From positions 16,430,001 to 16,494,000 of the forward strand of contig OU964934.1 of NCBI GenBank assembly GCA_918807975.1: a stretch of DNA of 64,000 bases, in the 5' to 3' direction. Below, in pieces: positions 60,801 through 64,000 of this stretch; position 1 is the stretch's first letter; every line of letters begins with the position of its first letter. The stretch comes from Aplidium turbinatum. Its lineage: Eukaryota > Chordata > Ascidiacea > Aplousobranchia > Polyclinidae. The notes under the pieces are model-generated. The model was not told the DNA's origin. It saw only the letters and a program-made list of their open reading frames with translations, and searched no databases. The position numbers and the translations under genes are program-made.

Positions 60801-62961
60801 TGCGATTCGCCAACCATAACGGTGTAGCTTCCACGCTAGCCATTCAGACCATCCAATCAACAATATGTTTCTCGGCAGCCGATTTGTAGCAAGAGTGCGG
60901 TGCGATACTGATGAGCCCAGCCTCATGGGCGAAACACGTGTCTATCGCTGTCAATTCTTGCTACAAATCGGCTGCCGAGAAACATGATTACGTTATGTTG
61001 CATGTGTTTTATTTCATTGTTTTACTTTTTGGGTATCAAGTTTCACGCGGTAAGATTGCCATCCATTGAATTGGCCTACGCCCTACATAACTTCTATATT
61101 TCCTTGGAGGCACATTTAACAAGATAACATATGTTGTTTATAGGCAAGTTGAAGCGCAATACAATGCTACTTTTCATGAAGCAGCCATTAGAAGAGTGCC
61201 CATATCACAAAGATATTGTTTTGGCATGGGTATGATTTCGTTCATTTACTTCACAAAGTTTTGATTTATCGTGCTCTTTTCACCAATAACCTTGTTTTAG
61301 AAAGCTTGATTTTGATAAACCCAAGAGAGCATGCTATATCACAATGATGAAATCCTAGATAGCAGATTCGTTTTCTTATATTAAGTCAACGTCTACAAAC
61401 CGATTTGCTGTCTGGGATTAAAACAGCTTATCCTTGGAGCTTCCGGCATCTTTTAGCAAGTTTCCCCCTTTTCTTAAAGTTTTGACTCAGAAGAAAAGAA
61501 GAATCAACATTAACCAGTGAATGTAGATTAGTGACAAGGTCGTAGTAGTTTCGTGTGGCACTTTCACAAGTGAAGCTCATTAAGGCAGTTCCTAAAAAGG
61601 TTTGGGCATTGCTAAACTGCGTTGAAACCACCGGTAGTGCAGTCCGTGGACACCGGACAGTCTAAAATCAAATGATAAGCAGTTTGCCTGTTTTTTTCAC
61701 AATTTGGACAAATTGTTGTGTTGAGGTAAATTTGCCGTTGTGGAGGATCTATGAAGTATAATGTTGCGTAAACGTGAGTATAAAAATAAGAGCTCAAGCA
61801 TCACAATACTCATTTTAACAGAACTGAAAGCAACTCTTACATCGTTGAATCGGTTACATCGGTATTGCAAGAGTTACAAGAGTTGTGTCAAAGGTTAACG
61901 ACTTGATTAGTCGTTGAGCAATGTAACTGCGATAACCTACAAGAATACAAGGATAAATAAATTTACATGCACTCATAGATAGCACATCAAGTCTAACCTT
62001 TTTTGATAGATCCTGTGCTATAAAATTGTACCAGCGCTTTCTTTCATAGTTCAAGATAAATGTGTTTTTTACTATTGAATAGATTGATTTGTGACTATTT
62101 ATTTCAATGAAATCTTAGGAGCAAAATGGCTGAAACGCCTGGTCACTAATCAAAAAATAAGGAGCCCAAGATGTAGATGCTAACCTGAATTGAATCCAAT
62201 TTTTACTTTGCAGAGTTCCCAGCTGATTGTCACAACTTCTACGGTGGCCACAGTGACACTTGTTTGACTTTATTGTTTTATCATGCTGGCTGCATTCGAA
62301 CTGGTTACTCACATCCGTCCAACTTATCTATAGTTCAGAGGGCCGTACTCACTTTGTACAATCTTGGGTAAGAGACTTCATTCAAACTATTTTCATCTGG
62401 TTTGGCTGACTTTTTCGGTTTTGTTGTACTGTTAGAAATGGAATTGCCATGGCTAGAGTTAACAACAAATGAGTTCGTTGGTAATTGTGTGTCCTAGCTT
62501 GTTAATATAGTTAGAATTAATTTCTTTGTGTTGCATTAAATCCCTTTAAAAAAAAAAAAGGTTTCTTTTATTCACTAAGCAGTGCATTCTGACATGAAAA
62601 AGTTGTTTTGTTGTAGCTTGGAAATGTTATGCAAGTTATTCAAGGTCATGATTGTTCTGCTCAAAATATTCCGTTTCAACACAAAATTTAACACATTTGT
62701 GATTAATATTGTCTCGACAAAAATAAATCTTTCAAGTGGTTCTAGCGGTGGTTTATCTTGTTTGAAAAATTATGCGCAGCGGTGCCCAAGGATTATTGTC
62801 TAACATTTGAATAATCATGATAATCTTCATCATCATGTGAATATGTGTGAAATTATTTGTTAAAATTTACAATTCTAGAGAAGTAAAAGGCTGGTCAGAA
62901 GATATTCGAACTCAAGCTGAAAATGGAAGTAAATCCCATCAGCTTCATTGCTATGGTTTTC
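39826..62961 (+). CDS. secreted modular repeat protein, at least 17 novel modules (3' end outside window)
   Basis: Thirty-six exons keep one frame for 4078 nt (1359 codons): exon 1 at 39826-39886, exon 2 at 40164-40193, then 17 exon pairs listed module by module below. Each module is bounded by phase 1 introns and split by a phase 2 intron. Most modules keep four cysteines, consistent with two disulfides and an extracellular site. The last visible exon ends in phase 1 with a GTAAGT donor, so the gene continues past 64000. By analogy with the paralogue on the minus strand, antistasin and VWC exons may follow. The function is unknown to me; a matrix, adhesion or recognition role is only inference. 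No stop or frameshift was seen in any exon. Confidence 0.85.
40164..40193 (+). CDS. 30-nt exon 2 of the plus gene
   Basis: Codes VSFGGMGPA plus the first base of a cysteine codon. The same length, phase and GMGPA/DMGPA motif occur in the minus gene. Confidence 0.7.
40495..41001 (+). CDS. plus module 1 (exons 40495-40627, 40919-41001)
   Basis: Exon a (133 nt) reads RFDNKSQACIVETF, DSGCTLEG and KHPDKL; exon b starts VMDKKFAELVSKT and ends LDCHGVE. The cysteine of GPAC is split across the preceding intron, as in the paralogue. Confidence 0.85.
41721..42585 (+). CDS. plus module 2 (exons 41721-41874, 42503-42585)
   Basis: Exon a reads YPPGCTWALPP, ESCLIRLF, TCVPEGTSYPPKI; exon b starts EWESTFNFLRYYSERD and ends MECYGM. 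The G of the usual G-C pair is T here (ATC). About 60% identical to minus module 2. Confidence 0.85.
42586..43293. other. intron
   Basis: AT-rich; no repeat or gene seen. Confidence 0.5.
43294..44330 (+). CDS. plus module 3 (exons 43294-43444, 44248-44330)
   Basis: Exon a (151 nt) reads FPSGCTKYVG, IACFKTIWLDAGC and EWYPDKLG; exon b starts QVQFEFKSIKTRS and ends LKCLGL. It has no counterpart in the minus gene. Confidence 0.85.
44648..45082 (+). CDS. plus module 4 (exons 44648-44801, 44997-45082)
   Basis: Exon a reads FPRSC, KACYSELWTQAGC and DEHPRRIT; exon b (86 nt) starts DVNASFVEIGKKA and ends KKCFGL. Confidence 0.85.
45226..45878 (+). CDS. plus module 5 (exons 45226-45379, 45796-45878)
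   Basis: Exon a reads FPDLC, LGCLKTVWKEAGC and ADYPDKLT. Exon b starts ALVPFMQQIKVRS and ends IACVGY, a C-V-G variant of the usual C-Y-G. The exon was recognised by phase, length and the Q-x-x-C pattern. Confidence 0.75.
45989..46446. mobile_element. MITE with CATGGCCACC ends, copy 1
   Basis: The ends CATGGCCACCTAAAGATACG and, reversed, CCATGGCCACCTGGAGATG flank a body almost identical to the copy at 58040-58456. The left end is present twice in tandem (45989-46030 and from 46031), a 42-bp partial duplication of the inverted repeat. Confidence 0.8.
46529..46830 (+). repeat. tRNA Ser/Leu-derived SINE
   Basis: The A box GCAGTGGCCGAGTGGTTAGC and the B box TGTTCGACTCC sit at tRNA spacing. The body contains GGCGTACACCGATG and ends in AAACAAACAAAAC. 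The source is a tRNA with a long variable arm. Confidence 0.8.
47215..47370 (+). repeat. interspersed repeat fragment with GATGGATGG start
   Basis: Starts GATGGATGGATGGTCATTTT and resembles the minus strand at about 3795-3700. It ends near a CTGCACTCTCTCTTTCAAA tract. Class unknown. Confidence 0.35.
47759..48228 (+). CDS. plus module 6 (exons 47759-47912, 48143-48228)
   Basis: Exon a reads FPSECPHG, VDCYIKLWLAAGC and DDYPTKLT; exon b (86 nt) starts EVNDSMKDTYDRA and ends LACFGI. Confidence 0.85.
48229..48675. other. intron
   Basis: AT-rich; nothing else seen. Confidence 0.5.
48676..49314 (+). CDS. plus module 7 (exons 48676-48829, 49232-49314)
   Basis: Exon a reads FPNGCTKFHG, KFCLKTIWKEVGC and TKYPDKLT; exon b starts ELRQFMADMNTSA and ends RFCYGI. 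The acceptor of exon a is TTTAAG, weaker than the CAG/TAG acceptors elsewhere. Confidence 0.85.
49573..50557 (+). CDS. plus module 8 (exons 49573-49726, 50475-50557)
   Basis: Exon a reads FPPGCSRYEK, EQCLIGIFEKQGC and SDYPTKLT; exon b starts EVIEQIDTLITSAHGG and ends NCYGL. Three residues differ from minus module 3. Confidence 0.9.
49830..50145 (-). repeat. tRNA-type SINE (family S), arm B copy
   Basis: Reverse complement of the family S body, matching 17690-17935 base for base over long stretches. It gives the apparent ORF at 49811-50149, which is therefore not a gene. Confidence 0.75.
50881..51507 (+). CDS. plus module 9 (exons 50881-51034, 51425-51507)
   Basis: Exon a reads FPKLCKKFAS, SLACLNGGWEEAGC and AEYPRKLG; exon b starts EYVEYVETKFNAT and ends IACYGF. 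Two residues differ from minus module 4, both in exon a. Confidence 0.9.
51703..52334 (+). CDS. plus module 10 (exons 51703-51862, 52252-52334)
   Basis: Exon a (160 nt) reads FPIDCKTFDG, SLTCYDALWVGGGTRC and GDKNPIALT, with a two-residue insertion before the third cysteine. Exon b starts VLQDKFIEIFTKA and ends LDCYGI. Its acceptor lies in a 40-bp unit present three times. The minus gene has no such module. Confidence 0.85.
52161..52280 (+). repeat. 40-bp tandem triplication of a splice acceptor
   Basis: TTGTTATGCAGGGTATTGCA recurs at 52161, 52201 and 52241. Each unit brings a polypyrimidine tract, a CAG acceptor and the first codons of exon b. Because 40 is not a multiple of three, only the last acceptor keeps the frame. 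Confidence 0.85.
52440..52620 (+). pseudogene. LINE 3' fragment
   Basis: RLRWCGHLVQ followed by a basic stretch resembles the C-terminal tail of LINE ORF2, like RWYGHV at 27.8 kb. Short, degenerate, and in an intron. Confidence 0.5.
52621..53280. other. intron remainder
   Basis: Noncoding. The tail from about 52960 to 53280 matches the intron before minus module 5 (15670-15980). Confidence 0.5.
53281..54177 (+). CDS. plus module 11 (exons 53281-53434, 54095-54177)
   Basis: Exon a reads FATGCSTFYG, KECLNNIFVAATC and TGYPSKLP; exon b starts QLAATFKAIKDQA and ends EECFGL. Exon a is identical in protein to minus module 5. Confidence 0.9.
54525..54780 (+). repeat. tRNA-derived SINE, second family
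   Basis: The A box GGGATGGCTCATCGGATAAG and the B box CTGGTTCGACACC are at tRNA spacing. The body continues GGCGGCCGAGAGAAACG. It lies in the intron before module 12. Confidence 0.65.
54871..55399 (+). CDS. plus module 12 (exons 54871-55024, 55317-55399)
   Basis: Exon a reads LPAGCTQDDPP, TLCLTSLWGEIKC and EDYPVTMS; exon b starts EIKTKWTFVQERA and ends RECYGI. The G-C pair is K-C here. No counterpart in the minus gene. Confidence 0.85.
55400..56289. other. intron with palindromic repeats
   Basis: Contains an inverted TTCTGGTGACT/AGTCACCAGAA pair near 55880-55970, whose arms resemble the foldback at 13.0-13.2 kb, and the family P repeat. Confidence 0.55.
55995..56265 (+). repeat. dispersed palindromic repeat, family P copy 2
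   Basis: GCCGATTATAGCAAGAATTG and, downstream, its inverted partner AATTCTTGCTGCAATCGGC with GCCGAGAAACATA. A tail with TTAGCGATTTGCTCGCGG and CCTTGTTCTGACTG follows. Related to copies at 13745 and 60746. Confidence 0.6.
56290..56834 (+). CDS. plus module 13, shortened (exons 56290-56431, 56770-56834)
   Basis: Exon a (142 nt) reads FPRWCTKFEG, DACIEAVMLDNQC and then lacks the G-x-x-Y-P motif. Exon b (65 nt) starts ELDDHFANRT and ends QQCFGQ. Both exons are short but in frame, and all four cysteines remain, so it looks like a diverged, still translated module. Confidence 0.75.
56945..57196 (+). repeat. tRNA-type SINE (family S)
   Basis: Contains CTCCATTCAGCGGCACTTAA, GGAATAATTCTCTCGGCAAC and CAAGGCTTTGTCAGTCCGAG. 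The tRNA head is mostly lost. Confidence 0.7.
57392..58018 (+). CDS. plus module 14 (exons 57392-57551, 57945-58018)
   Basis: Exon a (160 nt) reads YFQNCSRF, SMKCLTSIWIYEVGC and GRGFPQNLL; exon b (74 nt) starts EAFEFMKKIKDAK and ends LCLGT. It matches minus module 6. In the minus gene this module is followed by antistasin exons, here by more modules. Confidence 0.85.
58040..58456. mobile_element. MITE with CATGGCCACC ends, copy 2
   Basis: The ends are CATGGCCACCTAAAGATACG and its near inverse, flanked by GTTGTTG on both sides (58033-58039 and 58457-58463). Arm A has the uninterrupted site (about 14204-14211), so this copy came in after the arms separated. Confidence 0.85.
58678..59548 (+). 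CDS. plus module 15 (exons 58678-58831, 59466-59548)
   Basis: Exon a reads YPASCLRFHPP, VACIREMFLDVTC and RKHPDRMS; exon b starts EIREQFTNLSKKA and ends LDCYGF. Confidence 0.85.
58832..59465. other. intron
   Basis: Noncoding. The 91-codon ORF at 58903-59178 has no known domain and crosses no splice pattern, so I leave it out. Confidence 0.5.
60058..61229 (+). CDS. plus module 16 (exons 60058-60211, 61144-61229)
   Basis: Exon a reads FTKPCTSFSPP, TSCLSGIWKKSGC and YKNPPNIT; exon b (86 nt) starts QVEAQYNATFHEA and ends RYCFGM. N-glycosylation sequons (NIT, NAT) are present in both exons. Confidence 0.85.
60746..60985 (-). repeat. dispersed palindromic repeat, family P copy 3
   Basis: Inverted blocks CGGCAGCCGATTTGTAGCAA and TTGCTACAAATCGGCTGCCG enclose CACGTGTCTATCGCTGTC. 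The tail (minus strand) has GCTGATAGCCGGGAAGAACG. It lies in the intron of module 16. Confidence 0.65.
61400..62150 (-). pseudogene. LINE 3'-end fragment
   Basis: On the minus strand, CPNCEKNRQTAYHLILDCPV has the C-x-x-C...H...C pattern found after the reverse transcriptase of R1/I/Jockey-like LINEs. Neighbouring frames (61428-61631 and 61854-62054) probably belong to the same decayed copy. Confidence 0.45.
62214..62961 (+). CDS. plus module 17 (exons 62214-62367, 62879-62961)
   Basis: Exon a reads FPADCHNFYGG, DTCLTLLFYHAGC and YSHPSNLS; exon b starts EVKGWSEDIRTQA and ends LHCYGF, then a GTAAGT donor in phase 1. This is the last exon I can see in the window. Confidence 0.85.
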
Positions 62962-63054
62962 GTAAGTATAGTTAGTAAAAATGACCAAGTGGTAATTAAG
63001 CATCTATGTAATTGTAGGAGTCTGGAGCAGTTTAGCAGAAAATAAGTTGTGCTA

Positions 63055-63282
63055 CAGGGTGACCCAAAAAGATGCGTACCCATGTTTTATTCGATTTTTT
63101 CACATTTGGCACACATCTTGGGAAAGCCATAAATTGACTAAATATTGACAGAAAAAGCTAAAACTCTGGTCAATGGTCTTCCATAAACTAAATAATGTGT
63201 GGTTGTAATTTGAAATGAATAGCTTTTCAATCAAAGTCACAATTGAAATTTTCATGCGTACGAATCTTTTTGGGTCACCCTG
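63055..63282. mobile_element. mariner-type MITE
   Basis: The ends CAGGGTGACCCAAAAAGATG and, reversed, CAGGGTGACCCAAAAAGATT are flanked by TA on both sides. 228 bp, noncoding. Confidence 0.85.
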
Positions 63283-63954
63283 TATTTAGCTTTTTATTTC
63301 TTTGATATGCACGTTTGATCATCTTTGGTTCGCTGTGAATTTTTGCAGTTGAACATTTTATTTTATAAGGGTGTAAATTGATGTTCAGTTGTTTATTTCA
63401 AGCTAGTACTCGTCTTTATTATTAACTGTCTTAGACAGTGGAAGAAGGTTTCTGATATTCCTAGGCCACTGGAAAAGTATGAAAACTCCAGTCCATGATA
63501 AACTAAAAAAACAAGTTAATAAATAATTTTACTTTGTATATTATACCATTCCAGACTAGATCAAAAGAAACGCTACAGGGCTTTGTCCTAAGTTTTTGAT
63601 TACTAGAAATTTTCCATTTCTTATTTCAGTATAATATAATTTCCTTTCTTGTGTATTAAAATGCACATACGACTTAAAGTTTACCAACTGAAACTTTGCA
63701 ACTTTTTTAGTAGCCTAGAAATACGCCTGCAATAATTTTCTTTCATTTTTTTTACAACACACTTATCGTTAAAAACTCCAATTAAATTTATTCTTGCGCT
63801 TATGTTTTTGTGTATGTGTATTAGAATTTTTCCCTTTTTTGATTTTATTTTTATATTCACAACTAAAATAGAATCACTTTAGTACTTCTAATGTTAATTC
63901 TCGGAAGTCTAATGATTGTCTACTTACTTAAACATTCTTGATAAGACCACTCAG

Positions 63955-64000
63955 CGGAATGGCCCGTTTCGGTGAGTCCGATTCGGTGAGTCCGATCCCT
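63955..64000 (+). mobile_element. MITE with GGTGAGTCC ends, cut by the window end
   Basis: GGAATGGCCCGTTTCGGTGA and the following CCGATTCGGTGAGTCC match the left end of the MITE at 30342-30523. Confidence 0.8.

Larger units (their letters stand above)
62962..64000. other. intron running out of the window
   Basis: No further module exon is visible. It holds a mariner-type MITE and the start of another MITE. Confidence 0.6.

Noticed and set aside
63825-63895. TATTAG followed by AATTTTTCCC, resembling the start of another module exon
   Set aside because: The frame has no cysteines or module motifs and soon stops.
1-64000. CRISPR arrays, bacterial operons, rRNA genes
   Set aside because: The sequence is intron-bearing animal DNA; no such structures were seen.

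Overview
The window is AT-rich, intron-dense animal DNA full of hAT elements, MITEs, tRNA-derived SINEs and LINE tails. Antistasin and von Willebrand factor C (VWC) domains, GT-AG introns and TTAGGG-like motifs fit an invertebrate metazoan. A tunicate or other invertebrate deuterostome is my weak guess; no sequence here fixes the species.

The core is two head-to-head paralogous genes for secreted or membrane-tethered repeat proteins. Both are built from a module of about 78-82 residues that I do not recognise as a named domain. Each module is made by an exon pair: an 'a' exon, usually 154 nt (phase 1 to 2), and a 'b' exon, usually 83 nt (phase 2 to 1). A module usually carries four cysteines: F-P-x-x-C, then x-C-L, then G-C-x-x-x-G-x-x-Y-P, then C-Y-G. 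The minus-strand gene (32678 down to 9460) can be read completely. It has 19 exons that join in one frame to 825 codons: signal peptide, six modules, three antistasin-like units, two full and one half VWC unit, and a hydrophobic C-terminus. The plus-strand gene (39826 onward) has 36 exons and 17 modules in the window, keeps one frame for 1359 codons, and is still open at the right edge.

Layout: 1-2033, broken DNA transposase gene leaving the window; 2034-9459, noncoding with repeat scraps; 9460-32678, minus gene, whose introns hold two nested hAT stacks (18290-21537 and 21706-26030), a LINE tail and a hAT element carrying two MITEs (28483-30995); 32679-39825, shared 5' region with a Charlie-like hAT MITE, a hAT element with a 13-bp minisatellite, a SINE and hammerhead-like motifs; 39826-62961, plus gene; 62962-64000, intron with a mariner-type MITE and the start of another MITE.

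Part of each gene is an inverted near-copy of the other (about 14.15-18.29 kb against 49.48-58.5 kb), introns and an old SINE included. The first two modules are only about 60-67% identical between the genes, whereas modules 3-5 of the minus gene are about 94-99% identical to modules 8, 9 and 11 of the plus gene. That pattern suggests recent segmental duplication or gene conversion between the inverted arms.
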